Origin: Chloroflexota bacterium
GTDB lineage: Bacteria > Chloroflexota > Dehalococcoidia > Lucifugimonadales > JADFKI01
DNA: 16,468 bases
Assembly (NCBI GenBank): GCA_022565015.1
Contig: JADFKI010000047.1
Coordinates: forward strand, 1 to 16,468
Direction: 5' to 3'
How positions within the stretch are numbered: the first letter of the stretch is position 1; every line of letters starts with the position of its first letter. Shown piece by piece: positions 1-5,782 of the stretch. Position numbers and translations under genes: made by a program. The notes beneath the pieces are model-generated. The model had not been told where the DNA came from and did not search any database. It was given only the letters and a program-made list of their open reading frames with translations.

Positions 1-152
1 CCCGAAGTGGGCATGGCGACTGGCCCAAACCACTACACTGTCATCAAAGTTGAGGTTCGGTCTACTCGTAAACATCTAACCGTCTAAATCCAGACCAACA
101 TGAGAAAAGTTCACAAACTCTGAGGCGAACAAGCGAGGAGCGGGCGCTCTTT
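1..152. other. Left edge: probable out-of-frame N-terminal part of B2
   Basis: No complete gene is visible here. The B2 reading frame is open back to position 72, where it follows a TAA at 69-71, but that stretch has no ATG, GTG or TTG. The residues just before the ATG at 153 (TSEERALF) still fit the B2 family pattern, so the true gene starts further left. Another frame (2-79) reads LSSKLRFGLLVNI before a TAA and could be the missing upstream part if one base was gained or lost near 70-80. This is an inference. The small leader-binding protein B1 could lie left of position 1. Confidence 0.35.
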
Positions 153-395
153 ATGAGGGCCGCCGCGCGTCGAATGCCATGGGCAGTGACATGCCTGACC
201 ACGGCGATCCGCACACAGGCTTTGTCCGACCGTCTCGGGGAGCCAACTTCGCTGAAAATAGAGGTCGCGAGGGACGAAGTTGGCGAGTTCAAGGCACACG
301 CATGGGTTGAAAGCCAGGGAAGGGTCATAAGCGGAGCTCTGAGTGAGCCGCCTGAATTTACGCTTCCGACAACTTTAGTAGGAGATGCCGTTTGA
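153..395 (+). CDS. Lasso peptide B2 protein (transglutaminase-like leader peptidase), C-terminal part
   Basis: This looks like the cysteine protease that removes the leader from the lasso precursor, working with the leader-binding B1 protein and the cyclase C. The visible sequence carries the family core: MPWAVTCLTTA contains the presumed nucleophilic Cys, and about 35 residues later KAHAWVE contains the catalytic His. The C-terminus then follows (GRVISG). Family members are usually about 140-150 residues, but only 80 follow the ATG at 153. Homology continues upstream of that ATG in a frame that has no start codon, so the gene is truncated or frameshifted at its 5' end. Its TGA (393-395) overlaps the TTG start of the cyclase, which suggests translational coupling. 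Identity is well supported by the motifs and context; whether the protein is functional is uncertain. Confidence 0.8.
   Translation: MRAAARRMPWAVTCLTTAIRTQALSDRLGEPTSLKIEVARDEVGEFKAHAWVESQGRVISGALSEPPEFTLPTTLVGDAV
380..384 (+). promoter_or_regulatory. Ribosome binding site fixing the TTG start of the cyclase
   Basis: AGGAG lies 7 bases before the TTG at 392, inside the end of B2. It supports the TTG as the real start, giving the N-terminus MSGIAGLL that is typical of lasso cyclases. Confidence 0.7.
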
Positions 396-844
396 GCGGT
401 ATAGCCGGTCTGTTACGTCATAGCGGGCAGCCCGTGAGCTCGGAAGAGCTCAGGGGAATGCTCGACGTAATGTCCTACAGAGGGCCCGACGGCTGTCGTG
501 TCTGGAACGACGGTCCGACCGGTCTGGGACACGCAATGCTCCATACGACACCGGAGTCATTGGGCGAGACGTTGCCGCTGGTCGGCCGCAATGGCAAAAT
601 CGTGGTCACGGCTGATGTCCGCCTCGATAACCGCGGGGAGCTGATCGGCCTGCTTGGCTCGGTAGGCGGCGAAGCCGAGGGAATGGGCGATAGTCAGCTC
701 ATCCTGAGCGCATACGAGAGGTGGGGCGAGGACTGTACCAGGCATCTGATTGGGGGACTTCGCCTTTGCAATCGCCGACGGCAGGACTCAGACCCTGTTC
801 TGCGCGAGGGACTACTTCGGTGTGAAGCCGTTCTACTATTGTAA
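392..844 (+). CDS. Lasso cyclase C (asparagine synthetase-like), N-terminal fragment before a frameshift
   Basis: This is the N-terminal, glutaminase-like domain of the enzyme that adenylates the Asp side chain of the precursor and closes the macrolactam ring. It starts MSGIAGLLRHSG and continues with MSYRGPDG, DVRLDNRGEL and LSAYERWGEDC, all typical of class II asparagine synthetases. True asparagine synthetases have Cys at position 2; here it is Ser, so no ammonia-releasing nucleophile is present, as expected for a lasso cyclase. Family sequence stops at about residue 120. There the run GGGGG (752-756) has one G too many: with four Gs the frame passes straight into GDFAFAIADG of the next fragment. 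Residues after this point (LRLCNRRRQ and onward) are out-of-frame reading. The two pieces together span 392-2309 and encode about 640 residues, a normal size. Confidence 0.85.
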   Translation: MSGIAGLLRHSGQPVSSEELRGMLDVMSYRGPDGCRVWNDGPTGLGHAMLHTTPESLGETLPLVGRNGKIVVTADVRLDNRGELIGLLGSVGGEAEGMGDSQLILSAYERWGEDCTRHLIGGLRLCNRRRQDSDPVLREGLLRCEAVLLL

Positions 845-2309
845 CGACGGGGACATCTTCGCCTTCGCGTCGGAGATCAAGGGCATTCTCTCCATCTCGG
901 CCATACCCCGCGTCCTGGACGAGGTCGCGGTCGGTGATTACCTGACGTCGACGCTGGATGACGTTGAGCGCACCTTCTACAAGGACATTCGCCGGCTGCC
1001 CCCAGGTCATCAGCTGACCATCCGACACGGCGATATGACGGTCCGCCGTTACTGGGCGCTGGACCCCTCCCGAGAGCTGTTGCTTGGCTCCGATGAGGAG
1101 TATGTCGAGGGTTTCAGAGAGGCCTTCGATAACGCCGTTCGGAGCAGGATGCGCAGCGCATACCCCGTCGGCAGCTTCTTGAGCGGAGGGCTGGACTCGT
1201 CGTCGATCACCTGCGTCGCCAGAGATATGGCCAAGGGGCAAGATAACGGCAGGCTTTCGACGTTCTCCGCCGTGTTCGACGATGTCGCGGAATCCGACGA
1301 AAGTAAGTACCTGAACCTCGTGCTGTCACAGAACGGAGTGGACCCAGAGGTCATTCGCGGCGACCGACTCAGCCCGCTCGTGGACCTCGAGCGCCGTATG
1401 AGGCATGAGGACGAGCCGATACTGGCCTTCAATCTGCACCTCAACTGGAGTCTGTTCGAGGCCGCGTCGAAGAAGGGCGTTCGCGTGATGCTGGACGGCT
1501 TCGACGGCGACACGACTATATCTCACGGCACAGGCCTGCTGCGGGAGCTGGCGCATGAAAGGCGCTGGGTCGCGCTGGCGAGAGAGTCCAGGGCTCTGAG
1601 CAAGCATTCCAAGATATCTCCCTGGAAGCTAGTGAGCAGGGCAGTCTGGCATTACCAGGTGAAGGGCTGGATTCCAAGGCCAGTTCGAAGCACCATGGCC
1701 GCAGTCCGCTCCGGCCTTCTTGGAGGACCAAAAGTTCAGGATGAGACCGACTGGCAGGCGTACGTTAATAAAGACTTCGCCCGTCGGGTCGGTCTCCAGG
1801 ATAGGATCGACTCCTACAGGAATCCTCCGGCGAAGACCGAGCGAGAAGAGCATTTCAACCGGCTGACGTGGGGCGTGATGCCTTATACGCTGGAGGTACT
1901 GGACCGTTCCGCCGCCGCATTCGGCATTGAGCCCAGATACCCATTCTGGGACAAGCGGTTGGTCGAGTACTGCCTATCCCTTCCTCCAGGGCAGAAACTG
2001 AGGAACGGATGGACCAGGTGGGTTCTACGCGCGGCAATGGAAGGCACCTTGCCTCCCGGCATTCAATGGCGGGGTCGTAAGTCCAACCTCGGACCGGGAT
2101 TTGAACACGGCCTACGAACGTTTGAGACGAAACGAATAGAGGGGGTAATTTGCGAAAATTCAGAATATCTGTCAAGATATGTCAACATCGACGCTTTGAA
2201 GCAGACAGTACACAGGTTCGCGGCGACCGAAGTCAACGGCGACTCAGTCGTCGTCTGGAAGGCAACGAACCTGGCCATGTGGTTGAAGAAAGCCGATATC
2301 TCGGCCTAA
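750..2309 (+). CDS. Lasso cyclase C (asparagine synthetase-like), synthetase-domain fragment after a frameshift
   Basis: This is the ATP-dependent synthetase domain of the macrolactam cyclase. The first residues GDFAFAIADG and CARDYFGVKPFYY complete the glutaminase-like fold begun in the previous fragment. The ATP pyrophosphatase loop SGGLDSS is at residues 145-151 of this piece. Further conserved segments include MLDGFDGD (about 1486-1512), RYPFWDKRLVEYCLSLP, and WRGRKSNLGPGF near the C-terminus. The TTG at 750 is probably not a true start, because it has no ribosome binding site and lies inside the domain. The intact gene would run from 392. It ends with TAA, 43 bases before the precursor gene. 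It would act with B1 and B2 in the cytoplasm. The family is certain from the motifs; activity depends on whether the extra G at 752-756 is real. Confidence 0.9.
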   Translation: MGDFAFAIADGRTQTLFCARDYFGVKPFYYCNDGDIFAFASEIKGILSISAIPRVLDEVAVGDYLTSTLDDVERTFYKDIRRLPPGHQLTIRHGDMTVRRYWALDPSRELLLGSDEEYVEGFREAFDNAVRSRMRSAYPVGSFLSGGLDSSSITCVARDMAKGQDNGRLSTFSAVFDDVAESDESKYLNLVLSQNGVDPEVIRGDRLSPLVDLERRMRHEDEPILAFNLHLNWSLFEAASKKGVRVMLDGFDGDTTISHGTGLLRELAHERRWVALARESRALSKHSKISPWKLVSRAVWHYQVKGWIPRPVRSTMAAVRSGLLGGPKVQDETDWQAYVNKDFARRVGLQDRIDSYRNPPAKTEREEHFNRLTWGVMPYTLEVLDRSAAAFGIEPRYPFWDKRLVEYCLSLPPGQKLRNGWTRWVLRAAMEGTLPPGIQWRGRKSNLGPGFEHGLRTFETKRIEGVICENSEYLSRYVNIDALKQTVHRFAATEVNGDSVVVWKATNLAMWLKKADISA

Positions 2310-2339
2310 TATCGCGGCGTACATCAATCAATTGCCGGT

Positions 2340-2345
2340 AGGAGG
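2340..2345 (+). promoter_or_regulatory. Strong ribosome binding site of the precursor gene
   Basis: A perfect AGGAGG lies 7 bases before the ATG at 2353. It fixes that start over the in-frame TTG at 2332 and suggests strong translation of the precursor. Confidence 0.8.
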
Positions 2346-2352
2346 AATCAAG

Positions 2353-2547
2353 ATGGAGAACAAGCAGAAGATGGACGATGAAAAGACCATGGACGAGTCT
2401 GATGAGTCTAAGAAGGAATACGAGAAGCCTGAGTTGAAGGTTCACGGTGACCTTCGGGAGATCACGAAGTCCGGCGGCGGCAGCCACGTGGACGTTCCCA
2501 TTGGCACCAATGTTATCAACGACGACATCAACTCGATAACTTCGTAG
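2353..2547 (+). CDS. Lasso peptide precursor A (64 residues; core of 25 with Ser1, Asp8 and C-terminal Ser)
   Basis: A small gene between the cyclase and the kinase encodes the substrate of the cluster. The leader (residues 1-39) begins with a strongly charged, Asp/Glu/Lys-rich stretch and ends YEKPELKVHGDLREITK. This fits the lasso leader rule exactly: Tyr at -17, Pro at -14, Leu at -12, Gly at -8 and the key Thr at -2. Cleavage after Lys39 gives a 25-residue core (2470-2544). The predicted ring is SGGGSHVD, closed between the amino group of Ser1 and the side chain of Asp8. Asp8 is the only acidic residue at positions 7-9. A 17-residue loop and tail follows, acidic in the middle and ending NSITS. 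The C-terminal Ser is what HPr-kinase-like enzymes phosphorylate in paeninodin-type clusters, matching the kinase gene downstream. I do not recognise the core as a known lasso peptide. Ring size and cleavage site are inferred from the rule. Confidence 0.92.
   Translation: MENKQKMDDEKTMDESDESKKEYEKPELKVHGDLREITKSGGGSHVDVPIGTNVINDDINSITS
2470..2544 (+). other. Predicted lasso core peptide coding segment
   Basis: These 25 codons follow the Thr(-2)-Lys(-1) leader end. Position 1 is Ser, less common than Gly. Position 8 is Asp, the ring-closing acid. Position 25 is Ser, the likely phosphorylation site. Confidence 0.8.
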
Positions 2548-2551
2548 ACCA

Positions 2552-2691
2552 TCGACTTCGAGTCGACCTCGATCCAGTGAATGCATGACTGGAAGGCTTG
2601 CCGGGCGCTAGGCAGGACTAAGGGAGTCCGTCCAGCGCCACGGCGCGCCGTGGGGTGGAGGAAATGCCGCCGGGCTCGTTGTCTAGCCGGC
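2552..2691 (+). promoter_or_regulatory. Series of hairpins between precursor and kinase genes
   Basis: The roughly 200-base gap downstream of the precursor contains several inverted repeats in a row. TCGACT-TCG-AGTCGA lies at 2552-2566, four bases after the precursor stop. GGACT-AAGGG-AGTCC lies at 2615-2629. The perfect 16-base palindrome CCACGGCGCGCCGTGG is at 2638-2653. GCCGGGCT pairs with AGCCGGC, with one bulge, across 2669-2691. No T-run follows, so a classic terminator is unlikely. Such structures could stabilise the precursor mRNA or reduce read-through so that precursor is made in excess over the enzymes. The role is inferred. Confidence 0.5.
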
Positions 2692-2745
2692 TGAATTGGC
2701 TGATACACACGAGACCCTAACGCGCGGCGTAGTAGTGTGGGAATT

Positions 2746-3042
2746 ATGCATCGATATACGGTCTTCGGGTTCAACTTTGCCTCCGATATTGAGTTCCCTG
2801 ATCTTCTTTCCGAAGAGGGTCAGAGTGAGTTTGTTGTTCGTGTCGGCCCTGTTGCGGCCCAACCGCCTGCGGAGTTATCCAACTTCTTGGCTTCCTACTG
2901 GTGGAGCGAGGGGTCGTTCTACCTGCGGTGGAAAGATGTAGCGACCTGCCAGGTCCTCGGGGCCAAAGAAATCATCGTGGATATCGCCCCGAGCGCCGAT
3001 ATGGCAAGGGTCAGGCAGTTCATATTGGGTCCCGTCATGTGA
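2746..3042 (+). CDS. HPr kinase-like lasso precursor kinase K, N-terminal fragment before an in-frame TGA
   Basis: This is the N-terminal part of an HPr-kinase-related protein that phosphorylates the C-terminal Ser of a lasso precursor. It starts MHRYTVFGFNFASDIEFPDL, the usual beginning of this family, and continues through EIIVDIAPSAD to QFILGPVM. The ATG at 2746 is preferred to the GTG at 2737 because the family begins at MHRY; the ribosome binding site is weak either way. A TGA at 3040-3042 stops it after 98 residues. The same frame then continues ALLHLRGVFMLHASAVE, exactly the expected family sequence. Only one codon is wrong: in relatives this position is a small residue such as Gly, so GGA to TGA is a likely single-base cause. 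The complete gene would be 2746-3705, about 319 codons. Confidence 0.8.
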   Translation: MHRYTVFGFNFASDIEFPDLLSEEGQSEFVVRVGPVAAQPPAELSNFLASYWWSEGSFYLRWKDVATCQVLGAKEIIVDIAPSADMARVRQFILGPVM

Positions 3043-3063
3043 GCCCTTCTGCATCTCCGTGGC

Positions 3064-3705
3064 GTGTTCATGCTCCATGCCAGCGCGGTGGAGATCGGTG
3101 GGCGCGCGGTCCTGTTCGTGGGCGGCAAGGGTCACGGAAAGTCGACGCTGGCCGCCACAATGTACGACAGAGGCCACGGCTTCATCTCTGACGACATAGT
3201 ACCCATCACGCTTCTCGAAGACCAGCTATTCGTTTCACCGGCGTTCCCCCAGGTCAGGCTATGGCCCGATGCCATTGAGTCCATGGGTCATAATCCAGAG
3301 GCCCTCCCCAGGGTATCCGAGCTATTTAGCAAGCGTTATAGAGTTCTCGAGGAGCGCTTCCGGCAAGATGCCCTGCCGTTGGCCGGCATATATCAGCTAC
3401 TGGCAACAGAGGATGAGGTAAATATCGAGAAGCTGGCGCCTCAGGATGCCCTTTTGGCCTTGCTGCAGAACATCTACGTCGCCAGATTCGGAGACGTTCT
3501 GTTGAAGCCCTCAGACAAGACTACGCTCGAAATGAGTGCTGAGATTGTAAGAAGAACTCCGATGATGCGACTGAACAGGCCGTCCTCCCTCACCATGCTG
3601 GACCTGGGCGCGAAATTGGTGGAAGAACAGGTCTCCGGCGGGAGCTTTCAAGATATCGGACCTACTACAGCAGCCGAATCCGAAGTGATTCCGGCGGCCC
3701 TCTGA
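3064..3705 (+). CDS. HPr kinase-like lasso precursor kinase K, catalytic fragment
   Basis: This is the catalytic part of the precursor kinase and lies in the same frame as the preceding fragment. LHASAVEIGG is followed by a P-loop GGKGHGKST (residues 20-28 of this piece) for nucleotide binding. FISDDIVPI carries the paired Asp residues used as metal ligand or base in HPr kinases, and FPQVRLWPDA is another family hallmark. The GTG at 3064 is probably not a native start; the fragment is more likely the continuation of the 2746 gene across the TGA. In paeninodin-type clusters this enzyme phosphorylates the precursor's C-terminal Ser, and the precursor here does end in Ser. It ends with TGA, 24 bases before the transporter, so the two are probably co-transcribed. 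Family assignment is firm; substrate is inferred from context. Confidence 0.88.
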   Translation: MFMLHASAVEIGGRAVLFVGGKGHGKSTLAATMYDRGHGFISDDIVPITLLEDQLFVSPAFPQVRLWPDAIESMGHNPEALPRVSELFSKRYRVLEERFRQDALPLAGIYQLLATEDEVNIEKLAPQDALLALLQNIYVARFGDVLLKPSDKTTLEMSAEIVRRTPMMRLNRPSSLTMLDLGAKLVEEQVSGGSFQDIGPTTAAESEVIPAAL

Positions 3706-3717
3706 TTCGGCTAAACC

Positions 3718-3723
3718 AAGGGG
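3718..3723 (+). promoter_or_regulatory. Ribosome binding site fixing the TTG start of the exporter
   Basis: AAGGGG lies 6 bases before the TTG at 3730. The next in-frame ATG (3742) would be 18 bases away, too far, so the TTG is the better start. Confidence 0.55.
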
Positions 3724-3729
3724 CGACTC

Positions 3730-5655
3730 TTGACCGATAAGATGCAAGAAGCCAGGACCCACCTGACCCATCTGTCTGAAATGTTTCGGATCGTCTGGTC
3801 TGCGGGCAGGACATGGACCTTGGCGTGGGCGGTCCTACTTGTCGTACAAGGACTGCTGCCTGCAGCTACCGTATATCTCTCGCGACTGCTGGTGGACGGC
3901 GTCGTCGCCGTTCTCGACCACGGACTGGATGAGACGACCGCTCAGCCGGTCATAACATACGGCATCCTCATGGCCTCGTCGCTCCTTTTGATCGAGGTCA
4001 TACAGAGCCTGCTCACGTGGATCAGAGCGGTCCAATCTGAGCTGGTGCAAGACCATATAAGCTCACTGGTGCATCAGCGGGCCATCAAGCTCGACATCGC
4101 CCACTACGAGTCTCCGGAATTTCATGACCGCCTGGAAATGGCTAAAGGCGACGCGGGCTCTCGGCCAATCGCCCTTCTCGAAAGCATCGGCACGTTCACT
4201 CAGAACGGAATCACTCTTGCCGCGCTGGCGGTCATGATTATCCCTTACGGCGCGTGGCTTCCCGTCGTGCTCGTTGCCGGAACATTGCCGGGGCTCTTCG
4301 TGGCAATGCGATTCAGCGGGCGATTCCACAGCTGGTGGGTCAGCTCCACCTCCGACAGGCGCAAGCCCCAATATTACGACCTCATGCTAACCAGCAGCGA
4401 TGCCGCTCCGGAAATGCGAATATTCGGACTCGGCGGTTATTTCCAAAGCGGCTTCATCGGCCTGCGAAAGAGGCTGAGGCTGGAAAGAATAAACATGACG
4501 AGGGACCAGAGCCTGGCCAGGTTTCTGGCCGGACTCGTCGCACTGGCCGCTTCCGAGGCCGTCGTGGCATTGATGGTCTGGCGCGCGCTGTTGGGAATGG
4601 TGACGCTTGGGGACCTGGTCTTGATTTACCAGGCGTTCATACGCGGTCAGGGCCTGATGCGCTCGCTCCTGTCCAGTGTGGGCCAGATTTACTCCAACAG
4701 CCTCTTCCTGGGTAGCTTCCTGGAATTCCTGCAAATGAGGTCCAGCCTCTCGGAGCCGGCCAATCCCGAGACGTTGCCTGCCAGGCTGCGTGAAGGGCTG
4801 AGTTTCAATGGGATTACCTTCAGGTATCCGGGCAGTCCAAGTCCAACGCTGGAAGGCTTCGACCTTCAGATACCAGCTGGAAAGATATCGGCTATCGTCG
4901 GACCGAACGGCGCCGGAAAGAGCACCCTGGTAAAGCTGATCTGCCGTTTTTATGACCCCGAATCCGGCGCTCTCGAATTGGACGGTGTGGACATAAGAAG
5001 ATACCCCGTCGAGGAGCTGAGGCGCCACCTCAGCGTGCTGTTCCAGTTTCCCGTACGTTACCAGGAGACCGCAGCCCGCAACATCGCCGTGAGCAACGGC
5101 AATTCGGGCCATGAACGCGCGGACGTGGAAGCGGCGGCGAAGCTGGCCGGCGCTCATGATCTCATCATGGGCCTGCCCAAGGGTTATGACAGTGTGATGG
5201 GTAAGTGGTTCGCGGAGGGCACGGAGGTCAGCGGCGGCGAATGGCAGAGGATCGCCCTTGCCAGGGCCTTCGTCAGGAAGTCTCCGATAATGGTGCTTGA
5301 CGAGCCTACCAGCATGATGGACTCCTGGTCGGAAGCCGACTGGTTCAAGAGGTTCCGCGACCTGGCCAGGGGACGGACCTCGATAGTGGTCACTCACCGC
5401 TTTACCACCGCGATGCAGGCTGACGTCATCTTCGTCATGGACAAGGGGAAGATCGTCGAGTCCGGTTCTCATCAAGAGCTGGTTGCCAAGGTTGGCCTCT
5501 ACGCGCAGTCGTGGAAGGCGCAGATGGAAGTCCCTTACGCCGATGACCTCAAGGAAGCCTCGAACGGTGCCATATCGGGCGGCGTAAACGGCGCCGGTGA
5601 AGCGTCCGAGTTGGACGCCGTAGACCGGGAACCGGGTCGGCCCTACGTACGCTAG
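3730..5655 (+). CDS. Lasso peptide ABC exporter D (fused membrane and ATPase domains)
   Basis: This is the exporter that pumps the mature lasso peptide out of the cell and often gives self-immunity. The N-terminal half is a membrane domain with hydrophobic segments near residues 18-45, 75-97, 150-185 and 262-305. The ATPase half has every expected motif: Walker A GPNGAGKST from residue 391, a Q-loop in SVLFQFPVRY, signature VSGGE at 500-504, Walker B IMVLDEP with Asp524 and Glu525, and the switch His556 in VVTHRF. There is no C39 peptidase domain, which fits, since B2 removes the leader. At 641 residues it is slightly long; the extra length is a Gly/Ala/Glu-rich C-terminal tail. It is intact, unlike its upstream neighbours. 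Other ABC exporters look alike, so the role rests on position. Confidence 0.92.
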   Translation: MTDKMQEARTHLTHLSEMFRIVWSAGRTWTLAWAVLLVVQGLLPAATVYLSRLLVDGVVAVLDHGLDETTAQPVITYGILMASSLLLIEVIQSLLTWIRAVQSELVQDHISSLVHQRAIKLDIAHYESPEFHDRLEMAKGDAGSRPIALLESIGTFTQNGITLAALAVMIIPYGAWLPVVLVAGTLPGLFVAMRFSGRFHSWWVSSTSDRRKPQYYDLMLTSSDAAPEMRIFGLGGYFQSGFIGLRKRLRLERINMTRDQSLARFLAGLVALAASEAVVALMVWRALLGMVTLGDLVLIYQAFIRGQGLMRSLLSSVGQIYSNSLFLGSFLEFLQMRSSLSEPANPETLPARLREGLSFNGITFRYPGSPSPTLEGFDLQIPAGKISAIVGPNGAGKSTLVKLICRFYDPESGALELDGVDIRRYPVEELRRHLSVLFQFPVRYQETAARNIAVSNGNSGHERADVEAAAKLAGAHDLIMGLPKGYDSVMGKWFAEGTEVSGGEWQRIALARAFVRKSPIMVLDEPTSMMDSWSEADWFKRFRDLARGRTSIVVTHRFTTAMQADVIFVMDKGKIVESGSHQELVAKVGLYAQSWKAQMEVPYADDLKEASNGAISGGVNGAGEASELDAVDREPGRPYVR

Positions 5656-5740
5656 AGTCCGGCCATTCGTCGCTTTGAACTAGCACGAATAAAGTCGGAC
5701 AATCGTTACATATAGGGCGTTATAGCCTCGAGCTGCATCA

Positions 5741-5746
5741 TATAAT
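5741..5746 (+). promoter_or_regulatory. Candidate -10 box ahead of the nucleotidyltransferase gene
   Basis: A perfect TATAAT lies in the 127-base gap between exporter and nucleotidyltransferase, about 37 bases before the GTG start. No convincing -35 box sits at the right distance, so this is only a candidate for a separate promoter. Confidence 0.3.
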
Positions 5747-5767
5747 GGTCCCATAGAAATCTGCCCT

Positions 5768-5782
5768 GCGCAGAGTCTGCGC
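5768..5782 (+). promoter_or_regulatory. Perfect inverted repeat touching the nucleotidyltransferase start codon
   Basis: GCGCAGA-G-TCTGCGC is a perfect 7+7 inverted repeat with a one-base centre. It ends on the base before the GTG start at 5783 and lies about 21 bases after the candidate -10 box. It occupies the place of the ribosome binding site. It could be a protein operator; as an RNA hairpin the one-base loop would require opening the central pairs. Confidence 0.45.

Noticed and set aside
4387..5475. A 362-residue - strand open frame opposite the exporter
   Set aside because: It lies wholly over a gene with every ABC motif, has no ribosome binding site that I can see, and its His/Arg/Gln-rich translation shows no domain.
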